64,000 nt of DNA. It comes from Treponema sp. GTDB taxonomy: Bacteria > Spirochaetota > Spirochaetia > Treponematales > Treponemataceae. Numbering within the stretch: position 1 is the first letter of the stretch; each line of letters opens with the position of its first letter. The position numbers and the translations under genes were made by a program. Below the pieces are notes generated by a model that worked only from the letters and a program-made list of their open reading frames with translations, had not been told where the DNA came from and made no database searches. Of the stretch, positions 8,222 to 16,686 are shown in pieces. The stretch is taken from NCBI GenBank assembly GCA_022510845.1, contig JAFLSR010000001.1, positions 124,001 to 188,000 of the forward strand, in the 5' to 3' direction.

Positions 8222-9172
8222 TCAATCCGCTGCATTCTGCACCGCATACCACAGCATGAAGTTGTTTTCAAAACGCCACTTTATCCTGCCCTCCGCATAC
8301 AGATACGAAAGGTACGAACGAATTGTGCTACCCACAAGCGTGTATTGGCTCAGGCGCAGCGGGATTTCGTTTTCATCCGCGAATTCTTTTAGGACTTCTT
8401 CCCAAGTGCGCGGCTTTTGTAAAATCCGTTCGAGTGACTTTTCATTTGAAATTGTGGAAAGCAAATTGAATTCAACCAGTTCCGCAATTTCTTCGTAAAC
8501 TTCGCCGTGGCTTGGAACGCAAACCGAAGCCTCTGTCGCGCCGATTCGTTCGAGGGAAAGTTTGAACTGCTTCACATCGTACAAAAAAGGCATCCAATAT
8601 CGCCCAAGCATTTCGCGTCCGAAAATTCCGTCTCCTGCAAAAAACGCGGATTTCCCATTCGGGCATTTTATCAGCACGCCGACCATTTCAAGATAATGCC
8701 CCGGAAGCGGAACGAACTCGGCTTCAAAGCCCGCGCCCAGCGAGATTTTTTCTCCGCCGGAAATCACTCTGTCCACAAACGAAATTTTCGCGCGATGGTA
8801 TGGAGAATGAAATTCGGGGAGGGGAAATCCTCCGGCGGAAATCGCGCTGGGAATCTCAGGGGTTTCGATTATGGCTTTTTCTTTTTGCGTCGCCCAAACT
8901 TGGCATCCAATTTTTTCCACGAGGTAGGAATTTCCGCCAACATGATCGGCGTGGCCATGAGTGGCGATAATTGCTTTGACGCAAAAATTTTTAAAGACGC
9001 GCTCGCACTCGCCAAGAATTTTTTGTGCGTATTCCGCAGTTTCGCCCGTATCGATAAAATAGATTTCAAACGCGCCGCAATTTTCTATCGCGACAACGCC
9101 TACATTTGTCGGCCCTGCAAAAACATACACTCCGTCAAAAAGTCGGTTCAAGCACATCTGTTCCATTCGCAT
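8222..9172 (-). CDS. Metallo-beta-lactamase fold hydrolase
   Basis: The 316-residue protein has the dinuclear metal motif THGHADHVGG, a later single His region (PLPGHYLEMVGVL), the aspartate in AFFAGDGIFG, and VCVPSHGEVYEE. A C-terminal winged-helix-like segment follows (LRLSQYTLVGSTIRSYLSYLYAEGRIKWRFENN). This layout resembles hydroxyacylglutathione hydrolase-like MBL proteins with a DNA-binding-like tail; the substrate is unknown. Three nearby ATGs are possible (9172, 9166, 9157). TACAAT ends 5 nt before the first, with no ribosome binding site. Confidence 0.85.
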   Translation of the reverse strand: MRMEQMCLNRLFDGVYVFAGPTNVGVVAIENCGAFEIYFIDTGETAEYAQKILGECERVFKNFCVKAIIATHGHADHVGGNSYLVEKIGCQVWATQKEKAIIETPEIPSAISAGGFPLPEFHSPYHRAKISFVDRVISGGEKISLGAGFEAEFVPLPGHYLEMVGVLIKCPNGKSAFFAGDGIFGREMLGRYWMPFLYDVKQFKLSLERIGATEASVCVPSHGEVYEEIAELVEFNLLSTISNEKSLERILQKPRTWEEVLKEFADENEIPLRLSQYTLVGSTIRSYLSYLYAEGRIKWRFENNFMLWYAVQNAAD

Positions 9173-9177
9173 AGTTC

Positions 9178-9206
9178 ATTGTAACATTTAAACTTGGCGT
9201 TGAAAA
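9178..9206 (-). promoter_or_regulatory. Promoter of the MBL gene, leaderless type
   Basis: On the minus strand TTTTCA (9206-9201), a 17-nt spacer and TACAAT (9183-9178) end 5 nt before the ATG at 9172. The promoter lies inside the D hairpin of a composite element. Confidence 0.45.
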
Positions 9207-9407
9207 TAGCAACGCCAAGTTTAATGCGAGTTTTTGTTTGCTCGTGCAACTCGCATTTTTGTTCACTAATGCTGCCGAAAATCACAAAAACTCGCTTATT
9301 TACTGCCCGCTCGGGCGTGCGAATTTGACCTTTTGTAAAACTGAAGTTTTTCAAAAGGTCAAATTATGAGGTATATTTAAACTTGGCGTTGAAAATAGCA
9401 ACGCCAA
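9185..9407 (+). repeat. Composite hairpin element flanked by a duplicated D arm
   Basis: D (9185-9226) pairs CATTTAAACTTGGCGTT with AACGCCAAGTTTAATG around GAAAATAGC. C (about 9226-9295) pairs GCGAGTTTTTGT with ACAAAAACTCGC and holds extra hairpins. Linker TTATTTACT, B GCCCGCTCGGGC (9305-9316), then A (9322-9365, AATTTGACCTTTTG...CAAAAGGTCAAATT). A 33-nt stretch of D (9186-9218) is repeated exactly at 9375-9407, so the element is bracketed by direct repeats. It lies between the divergent MBL and xth genes. Confidence 0.75.
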
Positions 9408-9434
9408 AAAAATAACGGATGTTTTGCACCGCTA

Positions 9435-9462
9435 TTGACAATCGTCCAGTTTGAATTAAAAT
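9435..9462 (+). promoter_or_regulatory. xth promoter predicting a leaderless mRNA
   Basis: TTGACA (9435-9440), a 16-nt spacer and TAAAAT (9457-9462) end 6 nt before the ATG at 9469. No purine-rich ribosome binding site is present between them. Confidence 0.7.
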
Positions 9463-9468
9463 GAAATT

Positions 9469-10245
9469 ATGAAAATAATTTCTTGGAACGTAAACGGAAT
9501 CCGCGCGGCACAGAACAAAGGATTTTCGGAATGGCTTTTGAATTGCGGAGCGGACGTGGTGTGCATTCAGGAAACTAAGGCTTCCCCCGAGCAACTCGGC
9601 GAAGAACTTTTGCACCCCCAAAATTTGAACGGCACGGAATACAAATCGTTTTTTAATTCGGCAAAAAAGAAAGGTTATTCTGGCACTGCAATTTATTCGA
9701 AAGCCGCTCCCGACAAAATCGAAAATTTGGAGAACGCGCTTTTCGATGACGAAGGCCGCGTAACTTGCGCATTCTACGGAAACACCGCCATCATAAGCGC
9801 GTATTTTCCGAACAGTCAGGACGGCGGAAAGCGGCTTGAATACAAACTCGCGTTCTGCGATGCGATTTTTTCGTATTGCAAAAATCTGGTCGCGCAGAAA
9901 AAAAACGTCGTCCTTTGCGGCGACTACAACATCGCGCACAAGCCAATCGATTTGGCGAACCCGAAGGCGAACGAAGGCAATGCGGGATTTTTGCCGGAAG
10001 AGCGCGAGTGGATGGACAAATTCACGCAAGGCGGATTCGTTGACACGTTCAGGCATTTTTGCAGCGAAGAAAAACAATACACCTGGTGGAGTTATCGATT
10101 CCACGCCCGCGAAAAAAACATCGGGTGGCGGATTGACTATCATTGCGTGAATGAGGCATTTTTGCCGCGCGTGAAATCATCAAAAATTCTTGCGGACGTG
10201 ATGGGAAGCGACCATTGCCCGATTGAGTTGGAAATCGAAGAGTGA
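9469..10245 (+). CDS. xth: Exodeoxyribonuclease III / AP endonuclease
   Basis: The 258-residue enzyme belongs to the ExoIII/APE1 family, which cuts 5' to abasic sites in base excision repair. Catalytic landmarks are MKIISWNVNGIRAA, the metal-binding glutamate in CIQETKAS, GYSGTAIYSK, CGDYNIAHKPIDLANPK (active-site Asp and Asn), GWRIDYHCV, and the terminal GSDHCPIELEI. Length matches the family. The start is fixed by the motif MKIISWN and by the promoter immediately upstream. Confidence 0.95.
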   Translation: MKIISWNVNGIRAAQNKGFSEWLLNCGADVVCIQETKASPEQLGEELLHPQNLNGTEYKSFFNSAKKKGYSGTAIYSKAAPDKIENLENALFDDEGRVTCAFYGNTAIISAYFPNSQDGGKRLEYKLAFCDAIFSYCKNLVAQKKNVVLCGDYNIAHKPIDLANPKANEGNAGFLPEEREWMDKFTQGGFVDTFRHFCSEEKQYTWWSYRFHAREKNIGWRIDYHCVNEAFLPRVKSSKILADVMGSDHCPIELEIEE

Positions 10246-10285
10246 GTTTTGCCATACGCGCGAACACGCAAAGCCGTTTGTTACT

Positions 10286-10327
10286 GGGGATGGGGGGGGG
10301 CAGAATACCCCTTCCCCATTTTTTGCG
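10286..10327 (+). terminator. Terminator after xth containing a G9 run
   Basis: The near-perfect stem GGGGATGGGG...CCCCTTCCCC is followed by ATTTTTT, giving a rho-independent terminator for xth. Its loop side carries nine consecutive G (10292-10300), one of several long G/C runs in the window. Confidence 0.6.
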
Positions 10328-10358
10328 ACGCTCCCAATTTTCGCAAATTGAATTGCGG

Positions 10359-10823
10359 TTAAATCTGGCTCATCACATTCACCATTTCGATTGCAGAAAG
10401 AGCGCAGTCATACCCTTTGTTTCCGCTCTTCGCGCCCGCGCGTTCGATGGCTTGTTCCAAATTGTCTGTGGTGAGAATGCCAAACAAAACAGGCACGCCG
10501 CTCGAAAGGCTTGCTTGCGCGATTCCTTTGCTCACTTCCGCGCAAACATAGTCGTAATGCGAAGTGCTTCCGCGAATCACCGCGCCCACACAAATTATCG
10601 CGTCATATTTTTTGCTTGCCGCCATTTTTTGTGCGACCACAGGAATTTCAAACGCGCCAGGAATCCACACCGCAGTGATATTTTTTTCATCCACGCCGTG
10701 CCGCACAAGTCCGTCTTGCGCACCTTCAAGCAGTTTCTGCACGATGATCGAATTGAAACGTGAAGCAACAATTCCTACTTTCATGCCGCTTGGCGCGACG
10801 ACTTTTCCTTCGACCAGTTTCAC
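10359..10823 (-). CDS. ribH: 6,7-dimethyl-8-ribityllumazine synthase
   Basis: The 154-residue enzyme condenses 5-amino-6-ribitylamino-uracil with dihydroxybutanone phosphate to make the riboflavin precursor. Motifs are [47 protein letters not shown], and [22 protein letters not shown]. The start is GTG at 10823 with AGGAGGAAG just upstream. It is separate from the ribD-ribE-ribBA cluster 13 kb away, so flavin synthesis genes are split. Confidence 0.96.
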   Translation of the reverse strand: MKLVEGKVVAPSGMKVGIVASRFNSIIVQKLLEGAQDGLVRHGVDEKNITAVWIPGAFEIPVVAQKMAASKKYDAIICVGAVIRGSTSHYDYVCAEVSKGIAQASLSSGVPVLFGILTTDNLEQAIERAGAKSGNKGYDCALSAIEMVNVMSQI

Positions 10824-11054
10824 AACTTCCTCCTGATTGAAAAATTCTATTGTGGCAAAATTATTCTTTTTTTAACAAATCAAACTTTTGAAAAAAATCA
10901 AAGTCAAAATTGACGATGCGAGTTTTGCAAAAACTCAAGCCACAAATTTTTCTTTTTTTCGAAAAGATATTCTATCACGAAATTTCAGTTTTTTCAATAC
11001 GCTTCATAAATTTCAAAAAAACGCGAGGCAGTTTTTTGAAAGCAAAGTTAAATC

Positions 11055-13091
11055 TCATTTTAGATAGACCATCAAAAGCATTATGTCGCTGTTTCGGATT
11101 CCACTGATGCGGCTTGCCTGCCCCAAAGTGAGCGGACGCACGGCGTTCAATTTTGTGCGGGATTCCGCGCTCAGCGATGGAATCGCATCGTAGTCGAAAT
11201 TTTTCGGAATCGCAAGGTTTTCAAGCCGATGCATTTTTTCCACGCGCCTATCCTGCTTTTCGATGTAATATTTATACTTGTCGTCTATGAGCGCGCATTC
11301 CCAAATTTTTTTTTCGAAGCCAGGATTTTGCGCGCCGGGATTTTGCGCGATGAACTGCAACGCCTCTTCTTCCTTTTCGTATTTTCGCAAAACCTCATCA
11401 TACTGCGCCTGCGTTTTCAACCCCGCCTCAAACGCTTTTTTTGCAAGACGACGATCGGCGGTATCATAGCGCAGTTTAAGGCGATACTCCGCGCGCGCGG
11501 TGAACATCCGATACGGCTCTTTCGTGCCGAGCGTAACAAGGTCATCGATGAGAACTCCGATATACGCCTCGTCGCGTCCAAGCACAAGGGGGGTGTATTC
11601 AGGAATCTTGCGGAAATTGAAAAAGCCGCTTTCGCTTTGCGCCGCAGCGATTTTTTCGTTAAGCTGATTTTGAGTTTTTTGCGAGGCATCATCCATCAAA
11701 GAAATTTCATTTTCCGAAAAACAGTATTTCGGCACAAAATGATTTTTTTCAAGAGAGGCTGGAAAAGCAAACACATTTGAAGAAGCGCAAAGTGGCCCGC
11801 ACAAACTTTTGTGGGCGCGAGCATAATACCCCGCGTTGATTCCTGCGACAAGCCCCTGCCCCGCCGCTTCTTCGTAGCCGCTCGTTCCGTTGATTTGACC
11901 TGCGTTGAAAAGCCCTGCCACGCGCTTTGTTTCAAGGGAGGGGTAAAGTTGCGTCGGCTCGACATAATCGTATTCTACCGCGTAGCCCGGTCTGCTTACG
12001 ATTGCATTTTCAAAGCCGCTCATTGTCCGCAAGAATTCATCCTGCACATCTTCGGGCAAAGACGAAGAAAGTCCGTTCAAGTAAATCTCTTCGGTGGAAA
12101 GGCCTTCCGGCTCGACAAAAATCTGGTGGCGCTCGCGTTCGGCAAACCGCATCACCTTGTCTTCAATGCTCGGACAATATCGTGGTCCTGCCCCTTGAAT
12201 CTTCCCTGCAAAAAGTGGCGAACGCCCTATGTTTTTACGAATGATTTCGTGCGTGCGCTCGTTGGTGTAGACCACATGGCAAGGAACCATCGGGCGTTCT
12301 ATTTTCTCGTCATCAAAACTGAACGGAATTATTTCATCATCGCCGTTTTGAATCTCCAGCACATCGAAGTTCACAGAAGATTTCAAAATACGGGGAGGAG
12401 TACCAGTTTTAAGCCTGCCGATTGAAAATCCAAGCCGCCGCAAACTGTGCGTAAGCCCATACGCCCCTTGCTCGCCCAAGCGTCCGCACGGCGCATCGTA
12501 TTCGCCGATGAAAATCCGCCCGCCCAAAAAAGTTCCTGTCGTGAGCACCACAGCACGCACGGGAATCACGCGCCCGCGTTCGGTCACGATTCCTGTAATT
12601 TTTTTTCGCATGGCATTCGCGGCATTTTGCGCTTGCGCGTTCGTTTCAGAATTTTTGCAAGCCAAATCGGAAGCAGAAAGCGGAACTTCGGAATCAGTCG
12701 TAATTATATCGATTACAGTGTCCATCAAAGTAGAAAGGTTCGGCGTGCTTTCCAATTTTTGCCGCGCGAGTTGCGAATAAAGAATTTTGTCGGCTTGGCT
12801 TCGGGGAGCACGAACAGCAGGACCGCGGCTTTTGTTCAAGAGCCTGTACTGAATCATCGAGCGGTCGATAAGGCGAGCCATCTCGCCGCCAAGCGCGTCG
12901 ATTTCGCAGACAATGTTTCCTTTCGCGATTCCGCCAATCGAGGGATTGCATGACATTCTTCCCACCGCGTCAATCGATTGAGTGACCACAATTGTTTTAA
13001 GTCCCATTCGCGCGCAAGCAAGGCTCGCTTCAATTCCGGCATGTCCTGCGCCAACCACGGCTACATCGAAACTGTCATAAAATCCAAGCAT
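11055..13091 (-). CDS. mnmG: tRNA uridine-5-carboxymethylaminomethyl modification enzyme MnmG
   Basis: The 678-residue FAD-binding protein acts with MnmE to modify U34 in tRNA anticodons. It begins with the dinucleotide-binding motif [14 protein letters not shown], then [25 protein letters not shown]. Further motifs are [48 protein letters not shown] sequence, [15 protein letters not shown], and the C-terminal [15 protein letters not shown] and [19 protein letters not shown]. It is somewhat longer than the usual 620-630. Only a weak GGGA precedes the ATG. No mnmE or rsmG neighbour is present. Confidence 0.96.
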   Translation of the reverse strand: MLGFYDSFDVAVVGAGHAGIEASLACARMGLKTIVVTQSIDAVGRMSCNPSIGGIAKGNIVCEIDALGGEMARLIDRSMIQYRLLNKSRGPAVRAPRSQADKILYSQLARQKLESTPNLSTLMDTVIDIITTDSEVPLSASDLACKNSETNAQAQNAANAMRKKITGIVTERGRVIPVRAVVLTTGTFLGGRIFIGEYDAPCGRLGEQGAYGLTHSLRRLGFSIGRLKTGTPPRILKSSVNFDVLEIQNGDDEIIPFSFDDEKIERPMVPCHVVYTNERTHEIIRKNIGRSPLFAGKIQGAGPRYCPSIEDKVMRFAERERHQIFVEPEGLSTEEIYLNGLSSSLPEDVQDEFLRTMSGFENAIVSRPGYAVEYDYVEPTQLYPSLETKRVAGLFNAGQINGTSGYEEAAGQGLVAGINAGYYARAHKSLCGPLCASSNVFAFPASLEKNHFVPKYCFSENEISLMDDASQKTQNQLNEKIAAAQSESGFFNFRKIPEYTPLVLGRDEAYIGVLIDDLVTLGTKEPYRMFTARAEYRLKLRYDTADRRLAKKAFEAGLKTQAQYDEVLRKYEKEEEALQFIAQNPGAQNPGFEKKIWECALIDDKYKYYIEKQDRRVEKMHRLENLAIPKNFDYDAIPSLSAESRTKLNAVRPLTLGQASRISGIRNSDIMLLMVYLK

Positions 13092-13109
13092 AAAAAAATC
13101 CCAAAAAAT

Positions 13110-13139
13110 ATTTTACAATTTCGCCTTTTCCTTTGTCAA
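13110..13139 (-). promoter_or_regulatory. mnmG promoter
   Basis: On the minus strand TTGACA (13139-13134), an 18-nt spacer and TAAAAT (13115-13110) would give a leader of about 12 nt, so the gene has a very short 5' UTR. Confidence 0.6.
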
Positions 13140-13284
13140 GCGAGGAATTACATCTTGGGAAAAACGCAAGACTTCGCCTTGATTACAAGTTTCAATTCGT
13201 GAAACCCATACCCCCCCCTACACACACATTTTTACAACCCAGTTCACACCACAAACACGCAATCGCAATTTGATTCAAATCTTA

Positions 13285-13321
13285 TTGACAAATATACCCC
13301 ATACCCGTATACTGTATACGG
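13285..13321 (+). promoter_or_regulatory. Copper-locus promoter overlapped by a CsoR-type operator
   Basis: TTGACA (13285-13290), a 17-nt spacer and TATACT (13308-13313) make a near-consensus promoter. The spacer holds ATACCCCATACCCGTATA (13294-13311), and a 17-nt perfect palindrome CCGTATACTGTATACGG (13304-13320) covers the -10 box. CsoR operators in other bacteria have a similar TACCC/GGGTA character. Binding here would block RNA polymerase, and Cu(I) would release it. The leader to csoR is about 400 nt and holds two hairpin elements. Confidence 0.75.
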
Positions 13322-13354
13322 ACAATTAAAATCGGCAACTGGAATTTCGTTGCT

Positions 13355-13708
13355 GTAAATTATAGGAGGTTTAAAATAAGCCACTGAAATTGAACGCAAG
13401 CCAATGGCTTGCTATCGAGTTTTCTTCGAAAACTCGCGGTGGCTTATTTTAACTTCGAGTTTTTGTTTTACAAAAACTCGTTTATTTACGTGCCCGCTCA
13501 CGTGGGCGAAACTCGTCATTCTCGAAAACTGATGTTTTCTGCGATGCCGAGTTTAAATTGGAGGTTAAAAATCCACCGCACAAATGCCGCGGCGGATTTT
13601 AACTTCGAGTTTTTTCAAAACTCGTGTATTTATTGTCGTTTCTCGCTTCGCTGCGAAACGACGTTTACGGCAATGAAAAAACTTGAAACTTTTTTCATTG
13701 CCGTAAAT
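13355..13708 (+). repeat. Two tandem composite hairpin elements in the csoR leader
   Basis: Copy 1: D arms 13371-13384/13439-13452 with two nested hairpins, C 13456-13480, linker TTTATTTAC, B GCCCGCTCACGTGGGC 13492-13507, imperfect A 13509-13554. Copy 2: D 13563-13603, C 13606-13624, linker TGTATTTATT, B 13635-13662 (GTCGTTTC...GAAACGAC), A 13663-13708. A sequence like TAAATTAAAGGAGGTTAAAA occurs three times, before copy 1 (13355), between the copies (13551) and after copy 2 (13703). The last of these is the csoR ribosome binding site. Confidence 0.8.
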
Positions 13709-13723
13709 TAAAGGAGGTTAAAA

Positions 13724-14026
13724 ATGGATTCAAAAAAAAGCGTTGCTGCAAAAACAAAAAATCGTCCAGATGATGAATTGAAATCATTGACGAATCGGCT
13801 GAATAAAATTTCAGGACAAATCGCCGGCATAAAAAAAATGGTGGAAGAAAATGCGTATTGCACAGACATTCTGAATCAAGTGAGCGCGGCGCAAGGCGCG
13901 TTCAACGCATTTACGCGAGAACTTCTAGCGAACCACATCAAAACCTGCGTCGTGCAGAACATCAAAACCGGCAACAAAGAAATCGTAGACGAGCTTTTGG
14001 ACACATTGCAAAAATTGATGAAGTAA
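13724..14026 (+). CDS. csoR: CsoR-family copper-sensing transcriptional repressor
   Basis: The 100-residue all-helical regulator has the family core LTNRLNKISGQIAGIKKMVEENAYCTDILNQVSAAQGAF and NHIKTCV, which supply the Cys-His-Cys Cu(I) ligands (C in AYCTD, H and C in NHIKTC). This set is the CsoR type rather than RcnR or FrmR. AAAGGAGG precedes the ATG. It lies 21 bp before copA and downstream of a promoter covered by a matching palindrome, so autoregulation of the csoR-copA operon is the natural reading. Confidence 0.93.
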   Translation: MDSKKSVAAKTKNRPDDELKSLTNRLNKISGQIAGIKKMVEENAYCTDILNQVSAAQGAFNAFTRELLANHIKTCVVQNIKTGNKEIVDELLDTLQKLMK

Positions 14027-14047
14027 GCGTTTTGCAAGGTAATTGAT

Positions 14048-16603
14048 ATGCAACAATATTCTATCACAGGAATGAGTTGCGCCGCTTGCGCCACTCGCAT
14101 TGAAAAAGCCGTTTCAAAAATTCAAGGCGTGCAGTCTTGTTCGGTAAGCCTTTTGACGAATTCACTTGCAGTCGAAGGCGCGGCTTCTTCCAGAGAAATC
14201 ATCGAGGCTGTAGAAAACGCAGGATACGGCGCAAGCGTAAAATCAAAATCCCGCGCAGAGGCAGACGCAACGACTTCCACCGATGACCCGTTGCGCGACC
14301 GCGAGACTCCCGTGCTGAGAATGCGGCTCGTGTCATCACTCGTTTTTCTTCTGCCGTTGATGTACCTTTCTATGGGACACATGATGTGGGATTGGCCCCT
14401 CCCCGCATTCATTGCAGACAACCACGTGGCAATGGGATTGTATCAACTTCTTCTCACCGCAATCATAATTGTCATAAATCAAAAATTTTTCGTGAGCGGC
14501 TTCAAATCGCTTTTTCACGGTGCGCCGAACATGGACACGCTCGTGGCGTTGGGAAGCGCGGCTTCGTTTTTGTACAGCACGGCAATCCTTTTTATTATGA
14601 CAGACGCGCAGACAAAAGGCGATGCGGAGCGCGTAATGCAATACATGCACGATTTTTATTTTGAAAGCGCGGCTACGATTTTGACCCTCATCACTTTAGG
14701 GAAAATGCTTGAAGCGCATTCAAAAGGAAAAACCACGAACGCGCTGAAAAGCCTGATTCGCCTTGCACCCAAAACGGTTAACGTTATTCGAGATGAAAAA
14801 GAAATCACAATTCCTGTCGAAGAAATTTCGCTCGGAGAAATTTTCGTAGTGCGCCCCGGAGAAAACATTCCGGTCGATGCGGTCATCATCGAAGGCAGTA
14901 CGAGCATTAACGAAGCGGCGCTCACAGGCGAAAGCATTCCTGTTGACAAAACCGTGGGTGACAATGTTACTGGCGCGACATTGAACCAAAGCGGATTCAT
15001 AAAATGCCGCGCGGTGCGAGTGGGCGAAGACACGACGATTTCGCAAATAATAAAACTTGTGAGCGATGCCGCCGCCACAAAAGCCCCCGCCCAAAAAACA
15101 GCGGACAAAGTTTCGAGTGTATTTGTTCCGATTGTAATTGCAATTTCATTTCTCACGATTCTAATTTGGATTTTCGTTGGCGAAAATTTCGGCTTTGCGT
15201 TGGCGCGCGGAATTTCTGTCCTGGTGATAAGCTGTCCATGCGCATTGGGGCTTGCCACTCCTGTCGCCATCATGGTTGGAAACGGCGTGGGCGCAAAAAA
15301 CGGCATCCTTTTCAAAACCGCATCCGTACTCGAACAAGCAGGAAAAACAAAAATCATCGCGCTCGACAAAACTGGCACAATCACAAAAGGCGAAGGCCAA
15401 GTTACGGACATCGTTCCATGCGAAGGAATTTCCGAAACGGAACTTTTGCAATGCGCCGCAGATTTGGAAGCAAAAAGCGAGCATCCTTTGGCAAAGGCGA
15501 TTCTTGCAAAGTGCGAGGAAAAAAATCTTGTCGCGCAAGAAGTGAGCGATTTTGAGGCACTAGCAGGAAACGGGCTTTCTGCAAAGAATTCGGCGGCGCA
15601 AAAAATTTTTGGCGGAAGCGTGAAATTTCTTTGCGAACAAATTCAAGTTTCAGATGAATTGCTTCAAAAGGCTACCGCGTTTTCGGAACAAGGAAAAACG
15701 CCGCTTTTGTTCGCGCGTGAAAAAACGCTTTTGGGAATCCTCGCCGTTTCAGATGTGATAAGGGACGAAAGCCCCGCGTCCATTGCGGATTTGCGTTCAA
15801 TGGGAATTTTCACCGTGATGCTCACTGGCGACAACGAGCGCACGGCGCAGGCAATCGCGGCGCAAGTGGGCGTTGACAAAGTGTTCGCGGGCGTCCTTCC
15901 TGCGCAAAAAGCCGATGTCGTAAAAACGCTGAAAAAAAGCGGAAACATCGCGATGGTGGGCGACGGTATAAACGACGCTGTGGCATTGAGCGCGGCCGAC
16001 ACCGGAATAGCGATTGGGGCAGGAACAGATGTCGCAATTGACGCGGCAGACATCGTTCTCGTAAAAAGCCGCTTGAGCGACGTTTGCGCCGCCATCCGTT
16101 TGAGCAGAGCGACTCTGCGCAATATTCGCCAAAATTTATTTTGGGCGTTCATCTACAATGTCATCGGGATTCCACTTGCGGTAGGCGCATGGATTTGGCT
16201 TTTGAACTGGAAGTTGAATCCGATGTTCGCCGCAGCAGCGATGAGCCTTTCAAGTTTCTGCGTAGTGACAAACGCGCTCAGATTGAATTTCGCGGAAATC
16301 CGAAAATCGCGAAAAATGAATTTCGGCAAAAAATCCAATTTGAAAAATTTGGATTTCGAAAAAATAAATTTTTACAAGACGGAGGAAGAAGTTATGAAAA
16401 AAACTTTGAAAGTCGAAGGAATGATGTGCGCACATTGCGAAGGCCGCGTGAAAAGCGCGTTGGAAGAAATTGCGGGAGTTGCGAGCGCAAGCCCAAGCCA
16501 TGAAAGCGGTACAGTCACCGTTGAATTGAACGGCGACGTGAGCGACGAAGCATTCAAAGAAAAAATCGAAGCGCAAGGCTACAAATTCTTGGGCGTAGAA
16601 TAA
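14048..16603 (+). CDS. copA: Cu(I)-exporting P1B-type ATPase with a fused C-terminal CopZ domain
   Basis: The 851-residue pump exports Cu(I) across the inner membrane. Order of parts: N-terminal HMA domain with MSCAACATRIEKA, four membrane segments, actuator loop with LTGES, transport motif CPC at about 396-398, phosphorylation motif DKTGTITKG with Asp about 440, SEHPLAKA, GDGINDAVALSAAD, and two final membrane segments. After a Lys/Asn-rich linker (about 755-782) comes a second HMA domain (VEGMMCAHCEGRV) that reads like a complete CopZ. CopA enzymes usually carry metal-binding domains at the N-terminus, so the C-terminal one is unusual. Confidence 0.95.
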   Translation: MQQYSITGMSCAACATRIEKAVSKIQGVQSCSVSLLTNSLAVEGAASSREIIEAVENAGYGASVKSKSRAEADATTSTDDPLRDRETPVLRMRLVSSLVFLLPLMYLSMGHMMWDWPLPAFIADNHVAMGLYQLLLTAIIIVINQKFFVSGFKSLFHGAPNMDTLVALGSAASFLYSTAILFIMTDAQTKGDAERVMQYMHDFYFESAATILTLITLGKMLEAHSKGKTTNALKSLIRLAPKTVNVIRDEKEITIPVEEISLGEIFVVRPGENIPVDAVIIEGSTSINEAALTGESIPVDKTVGDNVTGATLNQSGFIKCRAVRVGEDTTISQIIKLVSDAAATKAPAQKTADKVSSVFVPIVIAISFLTILIWIFVGENFGFALARGISVLVISCPCALGLATPVAIMVGNGVGAKNGILFKTASVLEQAGKTKIIALDKTGTITKGEGQVTDIVPCEGISETELLQCAADLEAKSEHPLAKAILAKCEEKNLVAQEVSDFEALAGNGLSAKNSAAQKIFGGSVKFLCEQIQVSDELLQKATAFSEQGKTPLLFAREKTLLGILAVSDVIRDESPASIADLRSMGIFTVMLTGDNERTAQAIAAQVGVDKVFAGVLPAQKADVVKTLKKSGNIAMVGDGINDAVALSAADTGIAIGAGTDVAIDAADIVLVKSRLSDVCAAIRLSRATLRNIRQNLFWAFIYNVIGIPLAVGAWIWLLNWKLNPMFAAAAMSLSSFCVVTNALRLNFAEIRKSRKMNFGKKSNLKNLDFEKINFYKTEEEVMKKTLKVEGMMCAHCEGRVKSALEEIAGVASASPSHESGTVTVELNGDVSDEAFKEKIEAQGYKFLGVE
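16323..16350 (+). repeat. A-type hairpin inside the copA reading frame
   Basis: AAATCCAATTTGAAAAATTTGGATTT is an almost perfect inverted repeat with the TTGAAA tip seen in module A. It lies within the codons for the linker KKSNLKNLDF that joins the ATPase to the C-terminal HMA domain, suggesting the linker came from a former intergenic hairpin. Confidence 0.6.
16394..16603 (+). CDS. copZ: Predicted internal start giving free CopZ-like chaperone
   Basis: In frame with copA, an ATG at 16394 is preceded by GGAGGAAGAAG (16381-16391), a stronger ribosome binding site than many gene starts here. The product is 69 residues, MKKTLKVEGMMCAHCEGRVK and on to GYKFLGVE, the normal length and form of the copper chaperone CopZ with its MxCxxC site. 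The locus may therefore make both the long ATPase and a separate chaperone. This is inferred from the initiation signal and product length. Confidence 0.6.
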   Translation: MKKTLKVEGMMCAHCEGRVKSALEEIAGVASASPSHESGTVTVELNGDVSDEAFKEKIEAQGYKFLGVE

Positions 16604-16624
16604 TTCGCCACAACCACCGCGAAC

Positions 16625-16663
16625 ATCTCAAGCGTTGGAAATTTGTTTTTTGACGCTTGAGAT
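16625..16663 (+). terminator. Hairpin after copA
   Basis: An 11-bp perfect stem (ATCTCAAGCGT...ACGCTTGAGAT) lies 22 bp after the copA stop, with GAAATTTG in the loop. The U-run is inside the loop rather than after the stem, so termination is uncertain. It also resembles a D-type hairpin. Confidence 0.4.
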
Positions 16664-16686
16664 TCCAGCAAAAAAATTGACTTCCA

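Noticed and set aside
13355..13726. CRISPR array at the repeated sequence in the csoR leader
   Set aside because: There are only three imperfect repeats, the spacers are self-complementary elements of unequal length, and no cas genes are present.
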